From NCBI GenBank assembly GCA_017459865.1, contig JAFUCD010000036.1, forward strand, positions 45,709 to 109,708: a stretch of 64,000 nucleotides of DNA, given 5' to 3'. The position numbers and the translations under genes were made by a program. Positions within the stretch are counted from its first letter, which is position 1; every line of letters begins with the position of its first letter. This DNA is from Oscillospiraceae bacterium (GTDB lineage: Bacteria > Bacillota_A > Clostridia > Oscillospirales > Oscillospiraceae). Positions 28,316 through 36,758 of this stretch are shown in pieces. A model generated the notes under the pieces. It searched no databases, had not been told where the DNA came from, and was given only the letters and a program-made list of their open reading frames with translations.

Positions 28316-30850
28316 ATGGCACACAACAGAAGCTATAAGCCGGAGGATATCGCGTTCCCCGACCAGAAGATCACCGAATCCGAGCTCGTGCGCGAGATGC
28401 AGACGAGCTATATCGACTATGCCATGTCCGTCATCGTCGGGCGTGCCCTGCCGGACGTCCGCGACGGGCTCAAGCCCGTGCATCGCCGCATCCTCTACAG
28501 CATGTATGAAAGCGGTCTGACGCACTCCAACCCCTACAAAAAATGCGCCACCGCCGTCGGCGACGTGCTCGGCAAATACCACCCGCACGGCGACGCCTCG
28601 GTGTATGACGCGCTCGTGCGTCTGGCGCAGGACTTCTCCATGCGCTATCCGCTCATCGACGGTCACGGCAACTTCGGCTCCGTGGACGGCGATCCCCCGG
28701 CGGCCTACCGTTATACGGAGGCGCGCATGAGCCGCATCTCCGATGAGATGCTGCGCGACATCGACAAGGAAACCGTCGACTGGGATCCGAACTTCGACGA
28801 GACCCGCCGCGAGCCCAAGGTCCTGCCCAGCCGCTTCCCGAACCTGCTCGTCAACGGCTCGAACGGCATCGCCGTCGGCATGGCGACGAATATCCCGCCG
28901 CACAATCTCACCGAGGTCATCAACGCCTGCGTCTGCGTGCTCGAAAACCCGGATGCCACGGTGCTTGACCTCATGGAGCACATCACCGGTCCCGATTTTC
29001 CCACGAAGGGCATCATCCTCGGCCGCTCGGGCATCCGCGCGGCGTACGCCACCGGCCGTGGCAAGCTCACGGTCCGCGCCCGCACGGAATTTGAAGAGTA
29101 CGGACGCGACCACCGCACGCGCATCATCGTCACGGAGCTGCCGTATCAGGTCAACAAGCGTCAGCTTTTGAAAAACATCGCCGATCAGGTGCGTGAAAAG
29201 CGCCTCGAGGGCATCAGCGACCTGCGCGACGAGTCCGACCGCAACGGCATGCGCATGGTCATCGAGCTCAAGCGCGACGCAAACCCGCAGGTAGTCCTCA
29301 ACCGCCTCTTTGCCCAGACGCAGCTGCAGTCGAGCTTCTCCATCATCATGCTGGCGCTCGTGAACAACCAGAGCCAGCCGAAGATCCTGAACCTGCGCCA
29401 GATCCTGGACGAGTATCTCACGTTCCAGGAGGACGTCATCACGCGCCGCACGCAATATGATCTGAAAAAGGCGCTCGAGCGCGAGCATCTGCTGCGCGGC
29501 CTGCTGATCGCGCAGGACAATATCGACGAGGTCATCCACATCATCCGCAACAGCTATGACGACGCCAAGCAGAACCTCATGGACCGCTTCGGTCTGGACG
29601 ACGTCCAGGCGCAGGCGATTCTCGACATGCGGCTCAGAGCGCTGCAGGGTCTCGACCGCGAGAAGCTGCAGAAGGAGTTCGACGAGCTGGAAAAGCGCAT
29701 CGCGTATTATAACGAGCTGCTCGCCGATCCCGAGAAGATCAAGGGCGTGCTGAAGGAAGAGCTCATCGCCATCCGCGACAAATACGGCGCGCCGCGCAAG
29801 ACCGAGATCCAGGACGTTGAGAACGAGATCGATATCGAGGATCTCATCGAGGAGGAGCAGTGCGTCTTCACGCTCTCCCACGGCGGCTATATCAAGCGTG
29901 TGCCCGCCGACGAATACACCGCGCAGCGCCGCGGCGGCAAGGGCGTGCGCGGGCAGAGCCTGCGCGACGAGGACTATGTGGAGACGGTCTTCACCGCCTC
30001 GACGCACGACTTCATCCTCTTCTTCACGAACACGGGCAAGGCGTACCGCCGCAAGGGCTATCAGATCCCCGAGGGCAGCCGCGCCGCCCGCGGCACGAAT
30101 ATCGTGAACCTCATCCCCGTCGAGCCGGGCGAGCGCGTGAGCGCGATGCTGCACTTCCGCGAGACGGACGAGGAGAGCTTCCTCTTCTTCGCCACGAAGA
30201 ACGGCACCGTCAAGCGCACGGCGGTCTCACAGTTTAAAAATATCCGCAGCAACGGACTCCGCGCGCTGAATCTCGATGAGGGCGACGCGCTCGTGAACGT
30301 CATGGGCACGACGGGCGAGGATAAGATCCTGCTCGCCACGCGCGACGGTCTCGGCATTTGCTTTGCCGAAACGGATGTCCGCGCCATGGGCCGCCAGGCC
30401 ACGGGCGTGCGCGGCGTCACGCTGCGTGACGGCGACTGCGTCGTCGGCGCCGAGGTCGCGCGCGAGGGCATGTTCGTCCTCTCCATCACGGAAAACGGCT
30501 ACGGCAAGCGCACCGCCATGGAGGAATACCTGCGCGGCGACGAGGTGCAGCGCCGCGGCGGCAAGGGCCGCAAGAGCCACAACGTCACCGACAAGACCGG
30601 CGCCGTGGCGGCGATGAAGCTCGTCACCGGCGAGGAGGATCTGCTCAGCGTCTCCGACGACGGCACCATCATCCGCAGCCCGATCTCCGGCATCAGCATC
30701 ACCGGCCGCGCCGCACAGGGCGTGCGCGTCATGCGCGTGCAGGAGGGGCAGAAGCTCATCTCCGTCGCGCTCACCGAGCACGAGGAAGCCGAAGCCGAAG
30801 TCGAAACGACTGCCGAAGCGCCCGAGACCCCGGAGAAGCCGGAAGCATGA
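28316..30850 (+). CDS. gyrA: DNA gyrase subunit A
   Basis: Breakage-reunion subunit of gyrase. 844 residues. The quinolone-resistance region has [19 protein letters not shown] and the catalytic Tyr is in [11 protein letters not shown] (about 125). The coiled-coil and tower end near 500; the C-terminal beta-pinwheel contains the GyrA box QRRGGKG (near 740-750) and a related [10 protein letters not shown] near 538. The tail is Glu/Ala/Pro-rich. The start of rnhA overlaps its stop (ATGA). Confidence 0.97.
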   Translation: MAHNRSYKPEDIAFPDQKITESELVREMQTSYIDYAMSVIVGRALPDVRDGLKPVHRRILYSMYESGLTHSNPYKKCATAVGDVLGKYHPHGDASVYDALVRLAQDFSMRYPLIDGHGNFGSVDGDPPAAYRYTEARMSRISDEMLRDIDKETVDWDPNFDETRREPKVLPSRFPNLLVNGSNGIAVGMATNIPPHNLTEVINACVCVLENPDATVLDLMEHITGPDFPTKGIILGRSGIRAAYATGRGKLTVRARTEFEEYGRDHRTRIIVTELPYQVNKRQLLKNIADQVREKRLEGISDLRDESDRNGMRMVIELKRDANPQVVLNRLFAQTQLQSSFSIIMLALVNNQSQPKILNLRQILDEYLTFQEDVITRRTQYDLKKALEREHLLRGLLIAQDNIDEVIHIIRNSYDDAKQNLMDRFGLDDVQAQAILDMRLRALQGLDREKLQKEFDELEKRIAYYNELLADPEKIKGVLKEELIAIRDKYGAPRKTEIQDVENEIDIEDLIEEEQCVFTLSHGGYIKRVPADEYTAQRRGGKGVRGQSLRDEDYVETVFTASTHDFILFFTNTGKAYRRKGYQIPEGSRAARGTNIVNLIPVEPGERVSAMLHFRETDEESFLFFATKNGTVKRTAVSQFKNIRSNGLRALNLDEGDALVNVMGTTGEDKILLATRDGLGICFAETDVRAMGRQATGVRGVTLRDGDCVVGAEVAREGMFVLSITENGYGKRTAMEEYLRGDEVQRRGGKGRKSHNVTDKTGAVAAMKLVTGEEDLLSVSDDGTIIRSPISGISITGRAAQGVRVMRVQEGQKLISVALTEHEEAEAEVETTAEAPETPEKPEA

Positions 30851-31281
30851 AGCAGGTCACGATCTATACCGACGGCGCCTGCTCCGGCAACCCCGGTCCC
30901 GGCGGCTGGGCGGCGATTTTGAGATACGGCGCGTATGAAAAGGAGCTCTCCGGCGGCGAGCCGGAGACCACGAACAACCGCATGGAGTTGCTTGGCGCGA
31001 TCAACGCTCTGCAGGCGCTCCGAGAGCCCTGCGCCGTTGATCTCTATACCGACAGCCAGTATCTCTCCAACGCCATCAATCTCGGCTGGCTGGAAAACTG
31101 GAAGAAAAAGAACTGGAAGCGCAAGGACGGCGCGCTGAAAAATGTCGACCTCTGGCAGACGCTGGACGAACTTTTGCAGACGCACAACGTCATATTCCAT
31201 TGGGTCAAGGGTCACGCGGAGAACGAATATAACAACCGCTGCGACGCGCTTGCGGTTTCGGAGCGGGAAAAATTCGCGTGA
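30847..31281 (+). CDS. rnhA: Ribonuclease HI
   Basis: Cleaves RNA in RNA-DNA hybrids (primer removal, R-loops). 144 residues. Catalytic acidic residues are visible: D9 in [18 protein letters not shown]47 in [14 protein letters not shown]69 in LYTDSQY, and a C-terminal Asp in NNRCDALA; the basic helix KNWKRKDG is present. It overlaps gyrA by 4 bases, an unusual partner that may simply reflect replication-linked expression. Confidence 0.95.
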   Translation: MKQVTIYTDGACSGNPGPGGWAAILRYGAYEKELSGGEPETTNNRMELLGAINALQALREPCAVDLYTDSQYLSNAINLGWLENWKKKNWKRKDGALKNVDLWQTLDELLQTHNVIFHWVKGHAENEYNNRCDALAVSEREKFA

Positions 31282-31298
31282 CCGGACGGGAGAAGGAT

Positions 31299-31781
31299 AT
31301 GGAACTGGAGCTGCGCCCGATGAAGGGCGAGAAATATGAGACGTTCCTGCAGCGGAATCTGAGCCGCTATGCGCAGGAGCTGCTGCTTACCCAGAAGACC
31401 GAAAACGAGCAGCACGCGCTCACCGAGGCGCAGGGCGCGCTGGAGGAGGTGCTCTCCGGGGGACAGGACACGCCGCTGAACTATCTGCTCACGGCGGAGG
31501 ATCCGTCCGGGGAGCCCGTCGGCGAGGTCTGGTGCGACACCACCGAGCCCGAGACCGTGTTCATCAATGATTTCTATGTCTATCCCGCGCACAGGCGGCA
31601 GGGCTGCGCCGACGCGATGCTCCGCGCCGTGGAGGAAATCGCCGTTCAGGGCGAATTTGCGCGCGTCATGACGCATGTCTATCACGCCAACAAGATCGCC
31701 GCCGCATTTTTCACCAAGCGGGGCTATCTTCCCGTCGGCGGGGAAAAGGACGGAACGCTCTTTCTGGAGAAGAAGCTGTAG
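31299..31781 (+). CDS. GNAT family N-acetyltransferase
   Basis: 160 residues. The acetyl-CoA-binding segment is VFINDFYVYPAHRRQGCADAMLRAVEEIA (near 88-115; the R/Q-x-x-G-x-A loop is RRQGCA), followed by VMTHVYHANKIAAAFFTKRGYLPVG. Start at 31299 chosen for the GGAGAAGG site; a GTG at 31278 overlapping the rnhA stop is an alternative adding 7 residues. The acceptor substrate is unknown. Confidence 0.85.
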   Translation: MELELRPMKGEKYETFLQRNLSRYAQELLLTQKTENEQHALTEAQGALEEVLSGGQDTPLNYLLTAEDPSGEPVGEVWCDTTEPETVFINDFYVYPAHRRQGCADAMLRAVEEIAVQGEFARVMTHVYHANKIAAAFFTKRGYLPVGGEKDGTLFLEKKL

Positions 31782-31802
31782 CGCTTCAGGAGGGATCTCT
31801 AC

Positions 31803-32126
31803 ATGAAATATTGCAGTCATTGCGGCAATCAGCTGCTCGATGCGGCGATCGTCTGTCCGCACTGCGGCTGTGCCGTTGTGCCGATGGGAAGAGGCGTCGC
31901 CGCCGCGGAGCCGGATATCCCGAGCACGGGACTGAACATCCTGGCGTTTCTGTTTCCGCTCATCGGTCTGATCCTGTATCTCACGGAAAAGGACAAAACG
32001 CCGATCAAGGCCAATGCCATCGGCAAATGGGCGTTGATCAGCGTGATCGTGAGCGTCGCGCTCAGCATCCTGTTTACGATCCTGTGGGTCGTGTTCATCG
32101 GTGTGATGGCGTTTGCGTTCGGCTAA
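31803..32126 (+). CDS. Zinc-ribbon membrane protein, paralogue 1
   Basis: 107 residues. N-terminal zinc ribbon CSHCGN...CPHCGC (residues 4-23), a linker, then two hydrophobic helices (LNILAFLFPLIGLILYLT at about 44-61 and SVIVSVALSILFTILWVVFIGVM at about 79-101). Family members are of unknown function. It is a tandem duplicate of the next gene: the zinc ribbon and FPLIGLILYLTEKDKTP are almost the same in both. AGGAGG precedes the ATG. Confidence 0.75.
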   Translation: MKYCSHCGNQLLDAAIVCPHCGCAVVPMGRGVAAAEPDIPSTGLNILAFLFPLIGLILYLTEKDKTPIKANAIGKWALISVIVSVALSILFTILWVVFIGVMAFAFG

Positions 32127-32151
32127 AAAGCCGGGAAAGGAGACCTGCCCC

Positions 32152-32487
32152 ATGAAATACTGTACCCATTGCGGCAACCAGCTGCTGGACGAGGCTATCG
32201 TCTGTCCGAAGTGCGGCTGCGCGGTCGACCCCGTGGCAAGGAGCTTTGCGCCCTCCGAGCCGGACGTGCCGTCCACGGGGATGAACGTGCTGGCGTTTTT
32301 CCTGCCGCTCATCGGTCTGATCCTGTATCTCACGGAAAAGGATAAAACACCCGTCAAGGCCAAGGCCATGGGCAAATGGGCCCTGATCGGCTTTTGCGTC
32401 GGGATCGGTGTGTATATTTTGCTCAATGTATTGACCGTCGTTTTCTTTATGGCGATGGATGCGGCGGCTGTGATCCCGATCCTATAA
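32152..32487 (+). CDS. Zinc-ribbon membrane protein, paralogue 2
   Basis: 111 residues, sister of the gene just upstream: CTHCGN...CPKCGC zinc ribbon, LPLIGLILYLTEKDKTP, and AMGKWALIGF before a second helix. The C-terminal part has diverged more. Start set at the ATG after GGAAAGGAG, matching paralogue 1. A strong terminator follows and closes the dnaA-to-here plus-strand run. Confidence 0.75.
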   Translation: MKYCTHCGNQLLDEAIVCPKCGCAVDPVARSFAPSEPDVPSTGMNVLAFFLPLIGLILYLTEKDKTPVKAKAMGKWALIGFCVGIGVYILLNVLTVVFFMAMDAAAVIPIL

Positions 32488-32528
32488 AAAACGCTTCCTG
32501 CTGTGATCCGAGCAGGAAGCGTTTTTTT
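32486..32528. terminator. Bidirectional terminator, zinc-ribbon gene / DUF1232 gene
   Basis: Stem AAAAACGCTTCCTGCT/AGCAGGAAGCGTTTTTTT with 8-base loop; T run on both strands, serving convergent genes. Confidence 0.9.
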
Positions 32529-32535
32529 GCATCTA

Positions 32536-33000
32536 TTATGCCGTTTTTCCGGCGTTCTGCATGAACTTGCGCAGGAAGCCGGAGCCGAATTTTTCGTCAA
32601 AGAAATTCAGCACGCTGCGCGTTGTGGTCAGCACCTTGGGATTACCCAGCCAGTAGCGCTCGAGAATGTCCATGTCGACGCGGTTGAGCACCTTGGCCAC
32701 GCCCGTGATCGTCACGTAGGCGTCGTCGATTTTCCCGAGCAGCTTCCACTTGTCGGGGAAGAGGTCGAACGGGGAGACCAGGTACAGCAGCGTCCCCAGC
32801 AGATCGAGCTTTCTGCCGCTCGGCACGTCGCGGTCGGTCACGAGCTTCGCGAGCAGATAGACCAGATCCGGCGCGGTGAGCACGATGTCCGTGCCCGTCT
32901 GGCCGAGAATGGGGGAGAGCTTGTCACAGCCCGCGTTGTGGATCGTTTTGAAAAACCGGTCAAAGCCGGAGTCGGTCGTGAAAATTTCAGCCTGCTGCAT
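32536..33000 (-). CDS. YkvA-like DUF1232 protein
   Basis: 154 residues. The DUF1232 core is LLGTLLYLVSPFDLFPDKWKLLGKIDDAYVTI (near 73-104): a hydrophobic helix with the Pro-Asp signature, suggesting peripheral or single-span membrane association. Function unknown. Start at 33000 follows AGGAGG; the frame is open further upstream but without support. Diverges from the amidohydrolase gene. Confidence 0.8.
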   Translation of the reverse strand: MQQAEIFTTDSGFDRFFKTIHNAGCDKLSPILGQTGTDIVLTAPDLVYLLAKLVTDRDVPSGRKLDLLGTLLYLVSPFDLFPDKWKLLGKIDDAYVTITGVAKVLNRVDMDILERYWLGNPKVLTTTRSVLNFFDEKFGSGFLRKFMQNAGKTA

Positions 33001-33094
33001 ATTTTTTCCTCCTGTCGGATGTCTGGTGTCCGAAAAATCGTCGTTTCTATTATACCCCGTATTCGAAAAACTGCAACACTTTTCATCAAACCGA

Positions 33095-33124
33095 TTGCCA
33101 AGTGATGAAAACCTGGCGTATAAT
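33095..33124 (+). promoter_or_regulatory. Amidohydrolase promoter
   Basis: TTGCCA (33095-33100), 18-bp spacer, TATAAT (33119-33124). Confidence 0.65.
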
Positions 33125-33155
33125 GAAGAAAATACAGAGCTTAAGGAGAGGTACA

Positions 33156-34415
33156 ATGCTTCGATTTTTTAACGGACGCGTGATCACCATGACGGACGGC
33201 TGCGCCGTCTCTGCCGACGAGGTCTGGGTGGACGGCGACCGGATCTGCTATGTCGGTCCCGCGCGCGCGGACAAGCCCGCCTTCGACCGGGAGATCGATC
33301 TCGACGGCGACCTGCTGCTGCCCGGCTTCAAAAACGCCCATGCCCACGCGGGCATGACCTTCGTGCGCTCGCTCGCCGACGATATGCCGCTGCAGGCTTG
33401 GCTGTTTGACCGGATCTTCCCGCTGGAGGCAAAGCTCACGCCCGAGGACGTCTATGCCTTCACGCGGCTTGCGATCCTGGAATATCTCACGAGCGGTATC
33501 ACCGCCGCCTTCGACATGTATTTCTTCCGCGATGCGATCGCGCAGGCGAGCGTCGACATGGGCTTTCGCACGGTGCTTTGCGGCGGAGGCGGCAAGGCGG
33601 CGCTGCTGGAGCAGGAGTATCATAAATTCAACGCCCTCCATCCGTTGATCTCCTATCAGCTCGGCACGCACTCGGAGTATACGTCCTCGCTGGAGGATCT
33701 GCAGGACCTCGGCGCGCTGGCGCGAAAGCTGCAGGCGCCCGTCTTTGCGCACAACGCCGAAACGGAGAAGGAGGTCCGCGAATGCGTGGAGCGCCACGGT
33801 GTCACGCCCACGGTGCTCTTTGAGCGGCTGGGGCATTTTGACCATGGCGGCGGAGGCTTCCACTGCGTGCACTTCACGCCCGAGGACACCGAGATCTTCC
33901 GGCGGCGCGGGCTCTGGGTCGTCACGAACCCGGGCTCCAACGCCAAGCTCGCGAGCGGCGTCGCGCCGATCGAGGACTACCGCGCGCAGGGCATCGGCGT
34001 CGCCATCGGCACGGACGGACCCAGCAGCAACAACGCGCTGGACTTCTTCCGCGAGATGTATCTCACGTCCGTGCTGCAAAAGCTCAAAACCGGCAACGCC
34101 TCCGCCTGCCCCGCGCCCGTGGTGCTCGGGATGGCGACGGTCGGCGGCGCGCGGTGTATGGGGCTGAACGACTGCGACGCGATCGCGCCCGGCAAGCAGG
34201 CGGATCTCGTCGTCATCGACCTCAAGCGCCCGAGCATGCAGCCCGTGCACGCCCCGGCGGAGAATCTCGTCTACAGCGGCGCGAAGGACGTCGTGCGCAT
34301 GACGATGGTCGCCGGGCACGTCCTGTATGAGAATGGGGAATTCTCTGTCGGCGCGGACGCCGAAGCGATCCGCCGCGAGGCGTCGGCGCGCACGAGGGCG
34401 CTGATCGAACGGTAA
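33156..34415 (+). CDS. Amidohydrolase, methylthioadenosine/S-adenosylhomocysteine deaminase-like
   Basis: Metal-dependent hydrolase of the TRZ/ATZ (cytosine deaminase-like) group, predicted to deaminate an adenosine derivative or similar base. 419 residues. Metal ligands H62/H64 in NAHAHAGMTFVRSLADD; GHFDHGGGGFHCVHFTPED holds further His; VTNPGSNAKLASGVAPI and GTDGPSSNNALDF hold the terminal Asp. Start chosen at ATG 33156 after AAGGAG. The substrate is inferred from family resemblance only. Confidence 0.85.
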   Translation: MLRFFNGRVITMTDGCAVSADEVWVDGDRICYVGPARADKPAFDREIDLDGDLLLPGFKNAHAHAGMTFVRSLADDMPLQAWLFDRIFPLEAKLTPEDVYAFTRLAILEYLTSGITAAFDMYFFRDAIAQASVDMGFRTVLCGGGGKAALLEQEYHKFNALHPLISYQLGTHSEYTSSLEDLQDLGALARKLQAPVFAHNAETEKEVRECVERHGVTPTVLFERLGHFDHGGGGFHCVHFTPEDTEIFRRRGLWVVTNPGSNAKLASGVAPIEDYRAQGIGVAIGTDGPSSNNALDFFREMYLTSVLQKLKTGNASACPAPVVLGMATVGGARCMGLNDCDAIAPGKQADLVVIDLKRPSMQPVHAPAENLVYSGAKDVVRMTMVAGHVLYENGEFSVGADAEAIRREASARTRALIER

Positions 34416-34490
34416 AAGACAGCTGTCCGGAGGTGAGAGACCGGGCGGTTGTAAAAACAGAGAGCACATCAGAAAGAGGGAGGTCATATC

Positions 34491-35771
34491 ATGAAGACGG
34501 AAATCATGGACGCTTATGTGGCGATCCTGGAGGAGGAGCTCATCCTCGCCACGGGCTGTACCGAGCCCATCGCCATCGCCTACGCCGCGGCGAAGCTGCG
34601 CGACACGCTTGGCATTGTGCCGGAGCGCGTCAAGGCCGAGGTCAGCGGCAACATCCTGAAGAACGTCAAAAGCGTCGTCGTGCCCGGTACGGGCGGCATG
34701 AAGGGCATCGCCGCCGCGGTCGCCGCGGGCGTAGTCGCCGGCGACGCGAACGCCGAGCTGCAGGTGATCGGAACCGTCTCGAAGGCGGATCTGAAACGGA
34801 TCAAGGACTATGCCGATACAACGCCCGTCGAGGTCTCCTGCATGGACGACACGCCCTGCATGCTGGACATCCGGCTCACGGGCCGGGCGGGCGCGGACAC
34901 CGCCGTCGTGCGTATCGCGAACAATCACACCAATGTGGTCCATGTGGAGAAGAACGGACATGTGTTTTTCGACCATCCTGTGGTGGCCTCCGCGGAGGAC
35001 CATCTGCAGGACAAGAGCGTGCTGAATCTCGCGGAGATCCTGAAGTTTGCCGACGAGGTCCCGATCGAGCGCATCGAAAAGCTTGTCGGGCGGCAGGTGG
35101 AGTATAACAGCGCCATCGCCGACGCAGGGCTCTCCGGCAAGTGGGGCGCCGCCGTCGGCTGCACGCTGCTGGAGTTCTCCAATGACATCCGCACCGAGGC
35201 GCGCGCCTATGCCGCCGCGGGCTCGGACGCCCGCATGAGCGGCTGCGAGCTGCCGGTCGTCATCGTCTCCGGCTCCGGCAACCAGGGCATCACGGCGTCC
35301 ATGCCGGTCGTGCGCTTTGCCAAGCACATGAACGTCACGCGCGAAAAGCTGCTGCGCGCCGTCGCGGTGTCCGATCTCATCACGATCCACCAGAAGACCG
35401 GCATCGGCCGTCTCTCGGCGTTCTGCGGCGCGGTCAGCGCGGGCATCGGCTCCGCCGCCGGCATCGCCTATCTCTATGACGAGCCGTATCAGATCGTTGC
35501 CGAGACGGTCACGACCGCCATGGGCATGATCTCCGGCACGGTCTGCGACGGGGCGAAGCCCTCCTGCGCCGCCAAGATCGCCGCCGCGGTCGAGGCGGGT
35601 CTGCTGAGCTATTCCATGGCGCGCAAGGGCCGCCGCTTCCATGGCGGCGACGGCATCGTCACGCGCGGCGTCGAGGGCACGATCCGCAACATCGGCATCC
35701 TCGCCCGTGAGGGCATGCGCGAGACCGACAAGGTCATTTTGAAGATCATGCTGGAGTGCGAAGATGAATGA
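34491..35771 (+). CDS. L-cysteine desulfidase / UPF0597 family protein
   Basis: Probable 4Fe-4S enzyme of the serine-dehydratase-alpha/cysteine desulfidase (CyuA/YhaM) family, releasing sulfide, ammonia and pyruvate from cysteine. 426 residues. Signature ELILATGCTEPIAIAYA is at about 16-32 with the first cluster Cys; other candidate ligands are in MSGCELPVVIVSGSGNQGI and GTVCDGAKPSCAAK near 345-357. GGGAGG precedes the ATG. The next gene overlaps its end by 8 bases. Confidence 0.85.
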   Translation: MKTEIMDAYVAILEEELILATGCTEPIAIAYAAAKLRDTLGIVPERVKAEVSGNILKNVKSVVVPGTGGMKGIAAAVAAGVVAGDANAELQVIGTVSKADLKRIKDYADTTPVEVSCMDDTPCMLDIRLTGRAGADTAVVRIANNHTNVVHVEKNGHVFFDHPVVASAEDHLQDKSVLNLAEILKFADEVPIERIEKLVGRQVEYNSAIADAGLSGKWGAAVGCTLLEFSNDIRTEARAYAAAGSDARMSGCELPVVIVSGSGNQGITASMPVVRFAKHMNVTREKLLRAVAVSDLITIHQKTGIGRLSAFCGAVSAGIGSAAGIAYLYDEPYQIVAETVTTAMGMISGTVCDGAKPSCAAKIAAAVEAGLLSYSMARKGRRFHGGDGIVTRGVEGTIRNIGILAREGMRETDKVILKIMLECEDE

Positions 35772-36582
35772 CACATGTAAGACAAAATATCCCGTCGTCC
35801 TGATCCACGGGGCGGGCTTTCGCGATCTGAAATGGCCGGTCTACTGGGGGCGCATCCCGGCAGCGCTGGAGCGCCGCGGCGCGCAGGTGTTTTATGGGCT
35901 TCAGGATTGTTGGGGCAGCACCGAGACGAACGCTGCCGCCTTGGCGGCGCGCATCGACACGATTTTGCTGGAAACGGGCGCGGAGCGCGTGCACCTGATC
36001 GGCCACTCCAAGGGTGGGCTCGACGCGCGCATGGCGGCGTCCGGGCTGGGCTGCGGGGAGAAGATCGCGAGCATCACCACAGTATGCACGCCGCACCGGG
36101 GCTCTAAAACCGTCGACATGCTCTTTGCGCTGCCGCGCCCGATGTGGAACACGGCGGCCTTCGCCGTGAACAACTGGATCCGCGTCGTGGGCGACAAGCG
36201 CCCGGACTTCCTGCGCCTGTGCGAGGATCTCACGACCGCGCGCGCAGCGCAGTTCAACGCCGAAAATCCGGATGTGCCGGACGTGCTCTATCGGAGCTAT
36301 GCCTGCGTGATGGGGCATCCGTTCTCGGACATCAATCTCTCCACGGCGAACGCCGCCGTCGATCGCATCGAGGGCGAAAACGACGGGCTCGTCACGGTGG
36401 ACTCCGCGCTCTGGGGCACGGAAAAGCACATCCTGCGCTCCAACGCGTTTCGCGGCATCTCGCATGTCGACGCCATCGACCTGCGCCGCGCGCCATTTAC
36501 GAAAAAAGGCGGCGACGGCGTCTCGGATATCTGCGACGTATATGTGGATATGGTACGCGCGCTGAAGGCGCGCGGAATGTAA
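35764..36582 (+). CDS. Triacylglycerol lipase-like alpha/beta hydrolase
   Basis: 272 residues, no signal peptide. VVLIHGAGFRD is at about 11-21 (oxyanion segment) and the nucleophile elbow GHSKGG has S82. The likely acid is in ENDGLVTVDSALWG and the likely His in GISHVDAIDL near the C-terminus. This layout resembles Pseudomonas/Burkholderia-type lipases without their leader. It overlaps the desulfidase gene by 8 bp, so it is cotranslated, though no metabolic link is evident. Confidence 0.82.
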   Translation: MNDTCKTKYPVVLIHGAGFRDLKWPVYWGRIPAALERRGAQVFYGLQDCWGSTETNAAALAARIDTILLETGAERVHLIGHSKGGLDARMAASGLGCGEKIASITTVCTPHRGSKTVDMLFALPRPMWNTAAFAVNNWIRVVGDKRPDFLRLCEDLTTARAAQFNAENPDVPDVLYRSYACVMGHPFSDINLSTANAAVDRIEGENDGLVTVDSALWGTEKHILRSNAFRGISHVDAIDLRRAPFTKKGGDGVSDICDVYVDMVRALKARGM

Positions 36583-36586
36583 ACAC

Positions 36587-36640
36587 AAAGCGAACGTCCG
36601 ACTCTGACCGGGAAATCGATCAGAGACGGGCGTTCGCTTT
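36587..36640 (+). terminator. Hairpin after the lipase gene
   Basis: Stem AAAGCGAACG/CGTTCGCTTT with further pairing ACTCTGA/TCAGAG inside. Only a short T run follows. Confidence 0.6.
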
Positions 36641-36689
36641 CCAATTGTTCAAAATTGTTACAATTTAGCGGATAAAAGATTGACAATTC

Positions 36690-36719
36690 TTGACGCGCTG
36701 TCGGGAATCGTGGTAAGCT
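36690..36719 (+). promoter_or_regulatory. cotH promoter
   Basis: TTGACG (36690-36695), 18-bp spacer, TAAGCT (36714-36719), with an AGGAGG ribosome site before the ATG. The -10 is weak. Confidence 0.45.
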
Positions 36720-36758
36720 GATCCTGACAGTTCAAACCCGACATACAGGAGGGATACC

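Noticed and set aside
33141..35774. An 877-codon minus-strand frame opposite the amidohydrolase and desulfidase genes
   Set aside because: Product is low-complexity with no recognisable domain, while both plus-strand genes have family signatures and ribosome sites.
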